This document shows positions 21,000-28,514 of a stretch of DNA of 34,698 bases, piece by piece. The stretch is taken from positions 1 to 34,698 of IMG/VR virus record IMGVR_UViG_3300020159_001775, one strand, 5' to 3'. Made by a program: the position numbers and the translations under genes. Within the stretch, counting starts at the first letter, position 1; every line of letters begins with the position of its first letter. The notes below the pieces were generated by a model. The model was not told the origin of the DNA and ran no database searches. It saw nothing but the letters and a program-made list of their open reading frames with translations. The stretch comes from a virus.

Positions 21000-22195
21000 A
21001 TGTTTCTAATTCCTGCAAAGTTTCTGCGGGAAAATTCTGCTCTGTTAACAAATTTATCGGAATCATTATCGTGATGGAAAACATAACCCTCTGGGTTTGC
21101 GGTTTCACCACCGTGTTCGTGTTGGAATTCTTGATGTTGATTTAAAACACCGATCAGTGCATTCTTTGCTGCCTGTAGATGTCCATGCATTTTGAATAGA
21201 TTGTTATAGTGTTTTCTATTTCTATCAATCTTATTCAGTTCATCTTTGAGTTCGTTTTGTTTTGCAACTTTATTCTTTTCAACTTTTAATTTTTCAACAT
21301 CTTTATTTTTCTTGGTTTCTAACCAGTTTTTAAAGTTTTCGTGATTGGGTTGTTCACCGGCGCGAACCGTATGATTCATATAGGTTTCTAGGTGACCGCC
21401 AACTCCGTGGTGAGCTTTTGTGCCTGCGTACATGTCATCACCATGTGTATCATGTACCGCTTGTGCAGCATTGATATGTTTCTGGAATTCTTTCTGTTCT
21501 TTCGGACCAAAGTGAACTTTTCCGGTGTCCATTCTTGGATCAACAGAGAATACATCTGAATGACCTGTAAAATTTTCGTGGTCAACTTCATGTGACGCAT
21601 TTAAATTCTTTGCATCTTTACCTTCATATTTGAGGTGTGTGACAACACCAATTTTCGCCTTATCAACAGCTTTCTTATGAACGCCGTGGGCTGTATATGT
21701 CAAACCTGAAGGATTGGGATTGAAAGAGGTTCCACCATCTCCACTCTTCTTCTTATCTTCGGCCGAGAACATCATATCGCCTTGGTAAACACCTTCTTTC
21801 GGTGCAACTTTAGGTAAGTGTTTTAACGCATCCTTTAGTTTTGAAACTAGACCAGGTGCATGACCGTGGTTCTTCATAATGTCTGCGGGTGTGTAGTTGA
21901 TCTTAGGTGTCTTATTGAATGCAGACTTTGATGCAACGAAAAACTTTCCGTTATCTGGATGGTGCCCATAGACTAGGGCTGGAGAACCATCATATTTTGT
22001 AGTCAGTTCGGAAGTCTTTTTACCTTGTTTAGTGTGTTCAGCTGCAGCCATTAGAGATTTTATTGCGCGCTTTGCACCCTTTTCACCAGTCTGTAATGGG
22101 CGATCTTCAACGTGCGTCAAATGTTTAATCTGACGGCTCGCACCTTCTTCTTCAGGCTCCACCTGTTCTCTAATATATGACTTGAAAGATTTCAT
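20996..22195 (-). CDS. Ligase-like covalent-nucleotidyltransferase family protein (DUF6267-like)
   Basis: 399 residues. From memory this matches a T4-like phage family catalogued as DUF6267. I see the marks of the DNA/RNA ligase adenylation fold: motif I KYDG at 67-70 (nucleotidyl lysine K67), a motif III-like VYQGDMMFS at 136-144, motif IV EGYVF at 369-373, and a motif V-like KFVNRAEF starting at K381. A Lys-rich helical insertion (about 290-345) lies between motifs III and IV. If active, it would form a lysine-AMP and join or cap nucleic-acid ends. The downstream kinase-like fusion is translationally coupled (ATGA). First gene behind the tandem promoters at 22239-22279. Confidence 0.7.
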   Translation of the reverse strand: MKSFKSYIREQVEPEEEGASRQIKHLTHVEDRPLQTGEKGAKRAIKSLMAAAEHTKQGKKTSELTTKYDGSPALVYGHHPDNGKFFVASKSAFNKTPKINYTPADIMKNHGHAPGLVSKLKDALKHLPKVAPKEGVYQGDMMFSAEDKKKSGDGGTSFNPNPSGLTYTAHGVHKKAVDKAKIGVVTHLKYEGKDAKNLNASHEVDHENFTGHSDVFSVDPRMDTGKVHFGPKEQKEFQKHINAAQAVHDTHGDDMYAGTKAHHGVGGHLETYMNHTVRAGEQPNHENFKNWLETKKNKDVEKLKVEKNKVAKQNELKDELNKIDRNRKHYNNLFKMHGHLQAAKNALIGVLNQHQEFQHEHGGETANPEGYVFHHDNDSDKFVNRAEFSRRNFAGIRNI

Positions 22196-22238
22196 TAATA
22201 CGCCTTTGAATGCAACACACTTTGGTTGCCCGTGGAGT

Positions 22239-22246
22239 TATTTATA
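22239..22246 (-). promoter_or_regulatory. T4-type late promoter TATAAATA
   Basis: Perfect match to the T4 late-promoter octamer on the minus strand, 43 bases upstream of the ligase-like gene's ATG at 22195, in non-coding DNA. The leader also contains a small GCAAC/GTTGC hairpin (22212-22229). It would drive the virion block 22195-15695 late in infection. Confidence 0.75.
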
Positions 22247-22250
22247 ATGG

Positions 22251-22279
22251 ATTATACCACACACCAACAAATTTGTCAA
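22251..22279 (-). promoter_or_regulatory. Consensus sigma70 promoter in tandem with the late promoter
   Basis: TTGACA (22279-22274) and TATAAT (22256-22251) are both perfect, with an optimal 17-base spacer, in the gap between the glycosylation operon and the ligase-like gene. The late TATAAATA box begins four bases downstream of the -10, so the same genes could be expressed both early and late. Confidence 0.75.
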
Positions 22280-22302
22280 ATATTGGATTCGATATATAGA
22301 GA

Positions 22303-23004
22303 TCAATAATGTTCGATTTTCCCGTTACCTGCAAGCCAACCCCAACAATTTATTTTCTCATATTCGACCAAATATTGTTTTGGTATATTTACAAAGTGTG
22401 CGTGTTCAGTATCTGCAAGCCCATTGGATAATAATCTTAAATTCTCTTGTATTACTGATAAATAAGTGTCTATTAAAGATGGGCACATAGACCACATTCT
22501 GGTGATTAATAGGTGGTCTGCACCAAACTTAACATCGCCAGTCCAGGTTGGTATTCTTTTCTTGAAAACAAACTTACCAAAAGTATTGTCATAATCTTTA
22601 ATATTAAAAGAATCTTCAAGTTGTGATCTTGCAGAGAATTTAAATATACGATTAACTGAAGACAACATCTTATTTAAATCGGTATTAGATTTAATAGTTG
22701 CAAGTGTTGCAAGCATTAAACAGTTTTCACCATGACTTTTCAAACCATTAACTGCACAGTATCTGGTGTTTGATTCTTCACTTAAGTCGATATAGTAGTT
22801 GGAGAGACCAGCCAAAGTTTCTTTTTCTAGTTGTGAAACCTGCCTAACTGAAATATCTGCAAATAAAATGATGGCTTCAGGTACCTTTTCACGCACAGAT
22901 TTAAGTGTTGAAACGGTTTGTGCAAATCTATCATTATCATTAAAAACACCCATTGCAGGCTTTAATGATGAAGTTATGATGAATAAAGGTGTATTAGGTA
23001 TCAT
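22303..23004 (-). CDS. Unknown protein of the glycosylation operon, possibly glycosyltransferase-like
   Basis: 233 residues. It starts with a strand (PLFIITSSLKPAMGVF) and has a TLKSVREKVPEAIILFADIS segment, as at the front of a Rossmann-like or GT-A fold. A 'VNRIFKFSARSQLEDSFNIK' segment resembles the 'sugar-transferase-like' proteins found in viral glycan loci, but I cannot place it in a family. It ends NCWGWLAGNGKIEHY. It overlaps the NTP-transferase/HAD gene by four bases and is the last gene of the operon. Confidence 0.6.
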   Translation of the reverse strand: MIPNTPLFIITSSLKPAMGVFNDNDRFAQTVSTLKSVREKVPEAIILFADISVRQVSQLEKETLAGLSNYYIDLSEESNTRYCAVNGLKSHGENCLMLATLATIKSNTDLNKMLSSVNRIFKFSARSQLEDSFNIKDYDNTFGKFVFKKRIPTWTGDVKFGADHLLITRMWSMCPSLIDTYLSVIQENLRLLSNGLADTEHAHFVNIPKQYLVEYEKINCWGWLAGNGKIEHY

Positions 23005-24026
23005 AGATAGTGGCTTAAATTATCAGAGTCTCTATAAAGATTAATTGCTTCAGCTCTAGGATAAGGATTCGATTCGTTGAAATCGTTGATCAATATTCTA
23101 GATGAATTCTGTAACCCACAAATCAAATTGAAACTCTTGAAACCAAGTCTATATAACATTTCTCTGGTTTGTGATGTATACTTGTTCTCTCTTGCGGAAG
23201 TAAAAATGAATTGAGAACCAGACTCCTGCATTTTCAGTAGACGTTCCAAATTGTTTTTCAATGGCACTTCTGGCACACCAGATTCCAGATCCAGTCTCGA
23301 CTGTGCTTTGATGATTGTGCCATCAATATCACAGAAGATGACTGGTTTGTTATTGTGTTCAAACCAGTCTTGTGCGGTACCAACATCAACATAGTTTGTC
23401 ACCATCTTTTCGGTGAAGACCATCTTATTGTTGATGCACCGTGATATTACATCAGAAACAAAAACTTCCCGACTGGTTTCTATCTGTTCAAATGCATTCT
23501 TATACATCTTCGCAGAGAAGAACTTATACCCACCAACACAGAATGTATCGGAGACAACCTGTTTTTCAATAATGTCAGTGATTATACCATTTTCATTCGA
23601 GACGGTGAAGCTCTTTGATGCAAGTTTCTTCAAGACTTCATGTTCGGAGATTTTTGAAACACAAACATAGTTGCCATCAGAAAAATCATGGTCAAAGTAA
23701 CTGTCACAGTCTTTGATGAATATTTCTTCACTATCCAAATTCGAAGCCCTTATGATTTGATATACAGTATCGGCAGGACCCTTGGTTGGTTTATCGATGA
23801 TGACACAATTGATATTATCCGGGCACTCATGTCTGATTTGTTCGCGAACATTGTATTTCTCTTCATGTTCTTTGAGAATGCCTATATGAATCTTGTATCC
23901 TTTTTGTATGAAAGGTCTTAGTGCATTTATCAACATCATATCGTGTTTGTAATCATACAACAGATACTTCGGTTTCATATTTGGGAATCTGGTTGACAGA
24001 CCAGCTGCAGGTACAATTATTTCCAT
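23001..24026 (-). CDS. Sugar/choline-phosphate nucleotidyltransferase fused to HAD phosphatase
   Basis: 341 residues. Residues 1-220 form an NTP-transferase domain: AAGLSTRF..MKPK at 7-20 (nucleotide-binding loop), KDCDSYFD at 105-112 (metal-binding aspartates) and YVDVGTAQDW near the end. Residues about 226-341 form a HAD phosphatase: CDIDGTI at 232-238, FTSAREN, and LINDFNESNPYPRAEAINLY. The N-terminal half resembles LicC/RmlA-type enzymes that activate phosphocholine or sugar phosphates with CTP or another NTP. With the adjacent LicA-like kinase this would make an activated phospho-group donor for the transferases upstream. The substrate is unknown. Confidence 0.82.
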   Translation of the reverse strand: MEIIVPAAGLSTRFPNMKPKYLLYDYKHDMMLINALRPFIQKGYKIHIGILKEHEEKYNVREQIRHECPDNINCVIIDKPTKGPADTVYQIIRASNLDSEEIFIKDCDSYFDHDFSDGNYVCVSKISEHEVLKKLASKSFTVSNENGIITDIIEKQVVSDTFCVGGYKFFSAKMYKNAFEQIETSREVFVSDVISRCINNKMVFTEKMVTNYVDVGTAQDWFEHNNKPVIFCDIDGTIIKAQSRLDLESGVPEVPLKNNLERLLKMQESGSQFIFTSARENKYTSQTREMLYRLGFKSFNLICGLQNSSRILINDFNESNPYPRAEAINLYRDSDNLSHYL

Positions 24027-24760
24027 AGTCTTTTAATCTCTCTCAAAATAAATTCACGTTCAAAGTCACCACTCTTAGTATGTAGATACACTCTCAACAA
24101 CATCAATATCAACAAGTTATCGTTGAAAGCCAAAGGGAAAAGTTTTCTTAGTTTATCTTGTATGTTTTGTAATTTGATATCCAGTCGAACGTCAGTCTTC
24201 CGTAAGAACCATTTACATTCTAGATCCTGACGCATCTTTGCAATATCGAAAATGTAAGAATCATATTCTACAGACACAGCATCGATCATGCAGAACTTTG
24301 ACTTGGCATAGATGATGTTTTCCAATGTCAGATCACCATGATATGTCGAACTAGGTAACTCTTTTGGTAGTTTCTCAATCAATTGATCTTTGGTGAATGG
24401 CAATTCTTCGTTGTCTTTCAACCAATCAAGTTTCTTATCATAAACACCAGAATAATCTTTGTTGACAGAAAGTTTTGCGAAAAAACTGAATGTCTCTATT
24501 ATGAAGTCTTCTAATTTTGTGGTTGTATTATGAATTAGATAGTTTTTCATATCTAACCCATGAATATACTCCATGTCAATTAGGTTGTCTTCAGAATGAT
24601 ATATTCTCGGCACATTATAACCTGCGCCATGAAGTGATGTTAACCTTTCCAGGTTTCTTTCAATATTATTGACTTTTCTTACAAACAATCCTTGAGCATT
24701 TTCCATCAAGTATATTTTGCTACCAGAATGTCCAGAAAATTCCTTTACTGTTTTATCCAT
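24017..24760 (-). CDS. Choline-kinase/aminoglycoside-phosphotransferase (LicA-like) family kinase
   Basis: 247 residues. The phosphotransferase active site is intact: HGDLTLEN at 141-148 (catalytic D143, metal-binding N148) and MIDAVS with D160 as the second metal ligand, followed by DSYIFDIAKM. The N-terminal lobe has SGSKIYLMEN and VRKV, consistent with ATP binding. It phosphorylates a small hydroxyl compound; choline, ethanolamine or a sugar are possible. It overlaps the NTP-transferase/HAD gene by ten bases and the upstream glycosyltransferase-like gene by 16 bases, so the two enzymes are likely one pathway. Confidence 0.85.
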   Translation of the reverse strand: MDKTVKEFSGHSGSKIYLMENAQGLFVRKVNNIERNLERLTSLHGAGYNVPRIYHSEDNLIDMEYIHGLDMKNYLIHNTTTKLEDFIIETFSFFAKLSVNKDYSGVYDKKLDWLKDNEELPFTKDQLIEKLPKELPSSTYHGDLTLENIIYAKSKFCMIDAVSVEYDSYIFDIAKMRQDLECKWFLRKTDVRLDIKLQNIQDKLRKLFPLAFNDNLLILMLLRVYLHTKSGDFEREFILREIKRLWK

Positions 24761-25422
24761 TGTTCGTAATCATCCCGAATCAATGAATGCCATGTTCCGT
24801 TGTGTGCGCCAGGCGGAAAAGGATTTTGCATATTAACATACACAAGATTTTCACCATGAAGATTATGTTTGTGTAGATTAGCTCGCATCAAGTCTTCACC
24901 GATGAATTGATTGCCACCATTATAGTATTCATCAATGTTTTCATAGGTCGACATATACTTCATCATATTATCTTTTGACGAGAATGCGAACTGATCATTA
25001 CCAAAGTCTCTTGTTGGTACCATTCTGCAATTGGGTATATACAGTTTACTGTTGTCCAAATCCGAAAAAGGAATTTTGACATTCAATGCATAATCTGTGC
25101 GTGAACGGATGATCCAATCGTAATCACCAAAGATTAATTTTCTGCATTCATTCATCGAATAGAACATTCGATATGTAAACCTTGGAGGATACTTCTCCGC
25201 GTTTGGAGTGTTTGTATACTTGCTGTCGTAATCAACTAATGGTGGAATTTCGAATTGATAAGTTTTTGGCCTATAAAGTTCCAAAAGCTTTCTTTCATCG
25301 TGGAATTTCCAGCCATGAATATACACATCTACATCGTAATGATCTAATAGATTGCGTTTGTAATATTCATAACCTTTTTCAAATGATCTGGCTTGCCCAG
25401 AAAAACATAATGCAATTTTCAT
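24745..25422 (-). CDS. Glycosyltransferase-like protein (SGQxRS/TF family), copy 2
   Basis: 225 residues beginning MKIALCFSGQARSFEKGYEY, with DVDVYIHGW, YDWIIRSRTDYAL (possible D-x-D region) and an N-terminal strand typical of a GT-A fold. The same architecture is seen in the next gene upstream (LSGQYRTF..LDVYCHLW..YCRYDI), so these are diverged tandem paralogues. The family is found in viral and bacterial glycan loci. Acceptor and donor are unknown. Overlaps of 16 and four bases with neighbours indicate coupled translation. Confidence 0.7.
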   Translation of the reverse strand: MKIALCFSGQARSFEKGYEYYKRNLLDHYDVDVYIHGWKFHDERKLLELYRPKTYQFEIPPLVDYDSKYTNTPNAEKYPPRFTYRMFYSMNECRKLIFGDYDWIIRSRTDYALNVKIPFSDLDNSKLYIPNCRMVPTRDFGNDQFAFSSKDNMMKYMSTYENIDEYYNGGNQFIGEDLMRANLHKHNLHGENLVYVNMQNPFPPGAHNGTWHSLIRDDYEQWIKQ

Positions 25423-26108
25423 CTTTGTATTGATACAGTCAGTTGATCGGTTGTGACACCACGTAGTTTGTTCATGTATATATTACGCAACAACATCATG
25501 TGTGGGCAATATCTATCTTCTTTATGTATTCTGATATTCTCTTCGCCGTATTTGCGATCATATCTTAGATGATCTTCAAACTCTTTTTCGAAAGGTGTCA
25601 TATGCAATCTCTCATATACGTCATATAGAAAATAGTGTTTCGCATAAGAGAACGGCATGATTGCAAAGATATCAGAAATTAGATTGTAAGACTCTTCGAA
25701 AGGAGTGATCAACATATCAACATCTTTGAAATCGAATAGTTGACCAAACTTGATATCATATCTACAATACACTAGTGTATCATATTCATCGTCAATTAAA
25801 TCGAAAGCCTTCTTGCGACTATAATTCATCGATGCGTTACCTGCAATTTTATCTTGATTTGGATTTTTAGGATTCATAGTACGAATCCTTCTTTCCATCA
25901 TTTCGAATTCTTCTTTGTGAACCTCATAGTTCTCAAGTTTTATTCTTACAGGATTCAGTCTCTCAATTACATTGTTGAATTCATCTTGACTGTCCGACCA
26001 AAGGTGACAATAAACATCCAGTTGATTTAAATCAATAAATCTTTTGATGTTTTCCCATGTTTGGTCAAATGTTCTATATTGACCAGATAAAACTATACAA
26101 TTTTTCAT
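25419..26108 (-). CDS. Glycosyltransferase-like protein (SGQxRS/TF family), copy 1
   Basis: 229 residues from the ATG at 26108, which overlaps the methyltransferase stop by four bases (ATGA); a longer frame from 26123 is less likely. It has NCIVLSGQYRTFDQTW, LDVYCHLWSDS and TLVYCRYDIKFG, in the same order as the downstream paralogue. The C-terminal part is rich in acidic and aromatic residues (EKEFEDHLRYDRKYGEENI). Likely to transfer a sugar as part of the operon's pathway, but no specific activity can be named. Confidence 0.7.
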   Translation of the reverse strand: MKNCIVLSGQYRTFDQTWENIKRFIDLNQLDVYCHLWSDSQDEFNNVIERLNPVRIKLENYEVHKEEFEMMERRIRTMNPKNPNQDKIAGNASMNYSRKKAFDLIDDEYDTLVYCRYDIKFGQLFDFKDVDMLITPFEESYNLISDIFAIMPFSYAKHYFLYDVYERLHMTPFEKEFEDHLRYDRKYGEENIRIHKEDRYCPHMMLLRNIYMNKLRGVTTDQLTVSIQR

Positions 26109-26674
26109 TTGATCCAGTACCAAACATCACACTCTGTAAAGTGAATTTCTCTTCCTACTTTGACAGCAAATTCATCGGCAGCTTGACGAACACCAGTAAT
26201 AGCATTGTAATCGTGTCCAGCAAAGATACCACCAGTCTTCAATTTAGAATAGAAGTTTGCACAATCTTTTGTCAGTTGTTCGTAGGTGTGTAGACCATCA
26301 ATAAAGATAACATCGAAAGAATCATCCAACACTTGATCTACAACATTGTCAGAGTAATCCCTCAACAGACCAAAACGATTGCTGTAACCCATCAAACGGT
26401 TCATAAACCTTTGATAGATTGCTTCGCGTTCATTTAGATTGTTTCCGTTCCAATCAACATAGTTCGTATATGGATCTACACCAGTCAATACACAATTTGG
26501 ATTACTGTCGAGTAAAAATTGTGTGGTGTCACCAATGTCACATCCGATTTCCAATACTCTAGGATGAGACATTTCTTTGATCATTGCACCTAGCCCATAA
26601 CCAGAACATTTAAATGCAGAAGATGGGGGTGTGAAAGCTTGTGTTTCGGTGTTAAATGTAATAATATCGCTCAT
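26105..26674 (-). CDS. Class I SAM-dependent methyltransferase
   Basis: 189 residues. Motif I appears as RVLEIGCDIGDTTQFL (about 39-54) and the acidic end of strand 2 as LTGVDPYT. A later FDVIFIDGLHTYEQLTKDC with GGIFAGHDY is the signature of the Methyltransf_24 type seen in glycan and small-molecule loci. It probably O-methylates a sugar or other intermediate. It shares one base with the upstream gene and four with the downstream gene. Confidence 0.85.
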   Translation of the reverse strand: MSDIITFNTETQAFTPPSSAFKCSGYGLGAMIKEMSHPRVLEIGCDIGDTTQFLLDSNPNCVLTGVDPYTNYVDWNGNNLNEREAIYQRFMNRLMGYSNRFGLLRDYSDNVVDQVLDDSFDVIFIDGLHTYEQLTKDCANFYSKLKTGGIFAGHDYNAITGVRQAADEFAVKVGREIHFTECDVWYWIK

Positions 26675-27531
26675 TATATAGTCCTGTATTTAAAAAATTG
26701 AGATTCATCTTCCTGATTGTATTTTTCCATCACGAACTTTTTCCATTCTGGAACACGATCATATTGATGCACGATTGGGAAAACATATTGGTCGGATGTA
26801 TATACTACACCATCTCTAAAGACTGGTTCATAACAGAGAAGATTTGGTCTGAAATAATCAATCTTTGAAGGGTCAGCAACAGTACCAGCTTCACAAGCCC
26901 AATTGTCAGTGGTATGTACAACATCTTTAAATGGTTGTGTATTAACTAATACATTGAATACTGCTTGGTCACAAATAGGAATTGGCCTGTTGATTGCGTT
27001 TGTAAAGATATTGAACACCATATCTTTAACATACTCTGATGTACCACCAAAAGTTCCTACATTGTAAATCGTATTGTTCTTGAATTGTTCGTAGACATAA
27101 GGACCATAAGATTGTTTAAGATTGTCATCACCCCAAGGTTCATCTTTGTAACGTAGACCTTCAGATGCAATGATTAACTTAAACAAAGATCCTGGCGTGA
27201 TAACAGACTCCATGTAAGCAAAAGGTGTATATTGGAAGTAAACATCTTTTACATCCGTTGTAACAACGAATTTGTACTTTGCCCAATTATGTCTCAGGTA
27301 TTCATAGATCGATAGAAATCGTAGGACATGAATTGGCACATCATCGACTTGTTTCATTGGAAAAATAATCACACCTTGATTCTTTAACCAATCGATTGTC
27401 TGTACAGATGTTTTTCCAGTCACCAGAACAACCTCATTATCACCAGAAACTTCTTTTGCTGACAACACCCAAGGTTTTAACTGATTGATATCGTAATTAG
27501 TAAAACCACCAATAATTAAATTTTTCGCCAC
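26674..27531 (-). CDS. Glycosyltransferase-like protein (GT-A type)
   Basis: 285 residues. It begins LIIGGFTNYDINQLKPWVLSAKE, has EVVLVTGKTS and then FVVTTDVKDVYFQ, a D-x-x-D segment in the place of the GT-A metal-binding motif, followed by YNVGTFGGTSEYVKDM and CDQAVFNVL, as in several sugar transferases that read a 'found/received' GGxxxV loop. I am fairly sure of the fold, not of the family. It overlaps the GT2 gene by 16 bases. Confidence 0.72.
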   Translation of the reverse strand: MAKNLIIGGFTNYDINQLKPWVLSAKEVSGDNEVVLVTGKTSVQTIDWLKNQGVIIFPMKQVDDVPIHVLRFLSIYEYLRHNWAKYKFVVTTDVKDVYFQYTPFAYMESVITPGSLFKLIIASEGLRYKDEPWGDDNLKQSYGPYVYEQFKNNTIYNVGTFGGTSEYVKDMVFNIFTNAINRPIPICDQAVFNVLVNTQPFKDVVHTTDNWACEAGTVADPSKIDYFRPNLLCYEPVFRDGVVYTSDQYVFPIVHQYDRVPEWKKFVMEKYNQEDESQFFKYRTI

Positions 27532-28226
27532 GGAAATTCTCCATTATATTTTTCATTCATCACTTTATTACCATTTAAGAAGAAGTCAGCATTAACAGAA
27601 CCAGCATTACCATCAACACGATAGTTGACAGTATACTTTCCTGTACAATCGAATTTTGGAAAATGTTGTGATAACACATTCAACCAAACACGATCTTGAC
27701 CCCATCCCCCATGCCAAACTTGTGCTAATTTTATCGCAACTTCAGTTTTTATGCAATAGCAATTTGTATCTATATGATTAACACCATGATATGTTTGCCA
27801 CTTACCTAAAGATTCACAGTCATCATTACATATGTATTGCCCATCTTTTGTACATACCTTTCGGAGTGAATAGGACCAGTCCAGGTTGTTTTGTTCGATT
27901 GTTTTGATGCAGTTCTGTATATGATCTGGTTCAAACCAACAGTCTTGATCCAGGTAAACGACATACTTGGTATCGATTAGGTGGGTGAAAGCTGCATAGA
28001 CTCTATGTCCGTAGAATCCATTGGCACCAACGTTAAGTGGTAAGAAACAACGTTCTAGATTTTTTCGATCCAAAAAATCATCGGTGATTATCCTGGTTTT
28101 TGAATGATATTTTGGGCCATCAGCAACAACATAACATTTTGTATCATAAGATTGATTCAGTACGCTACGAATAGCATCTTTCAACTCTGGTGCACCAGTA
28201 GTTGGCATAATCACAGTCACACTCAT
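27516..28226 (-). CDS. Family 2 glycosyltransferase
   Basis: 236 residues, GT2 fold: VTVIMPTTGAPELKDAIRSV and LNQSYDTKCYVVADGP at the N-terminus, VVYLDQDCWFEPDHI with the metal-binding D-Q-D near 92-96, and HGGWGQDRVWLNVL as the likely acceptor or catalytic region. It is the first gene of the glycan operon in transcription order, following the 94-residue gene by three bases. Single domain, no membrane segment. Donor and acceptor unknown. Confidence 0.85.
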   Translation of the reverse strand: MSVTVIMPTTGAPELKDAIRSVLNQSYDTKCYVVADGPKYHSKTRIITDDFLDRKNLERCFLPLNVGANGFYGHRVYAAFTHLIDTKYVVYLDQDCWFEPDHIQNCIKTIEQNNLDWSYSLRKVCTKDGQYICNDDCESLGKWQTYHGVNHIDTNCYCIKTEVAIKLAQVWHGGWGQDRVWLNVLSQHFPKFDCTGKYTVNYRVDGNAGSVNADFFLNGNKVMNEKYNGEFPWRKI

Positions 28227-28229
28227 AAT

Positions 28230-28514
28230 TTAACCTCTTGTAAGTTTCAATATAACTTCTATTTGTTTTTCAATAATCGGTTTGCGGTTTGGCCAATAGA
28301 TATATTCTTTGTCGCCTGTACTATGTAGTTTCTTCAGGAGAGGCACAATTAGTTTCTCTACATCTTCCAGTCTTTTTTTATAGTCTTCGGCTGTCTGTTC
28401 TGTTTTGTTTATTTCAGATTTATAATCTTCTTCGGATACGGCAGAAAAACCGTAATCGAAATCGGATTCTTTATAATCTTTTAAAATTTTATCAAATTCG
28501 TTTAATGGCATCAT
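28230..28514 (-). CDS. Conserved small phage protein, 94 residues
   Basis: A helical protein with a predicted coiled coil (EINKTEQTAEDYKKRLEDVE) and a C-terminal HSTGDKEYIYWPNRKPIIEK segment. The YIYWPNR pattern is one I recall from many tailed phages, without a known function. It overlaps the 358-residue gene by four bases. Confidence 0.7.
   Translation of the reverse strand: MMPLNEFDKILKDYKESDFDYGFSAVSEEDYKSEINKTEQTAEDYKKRLEDVEKLIVPLLKKLHSTGDKEYIYWPNRKPIIEKQIEVILKLTRG

Noticed and set aside
24555-24585. TTGACA-17-TTAGAT promoter-like match inside the LicA-like kinase gene
   Set aside because: The -10 matches poorly, it is not near a gene start, and the operon is continuous across it.
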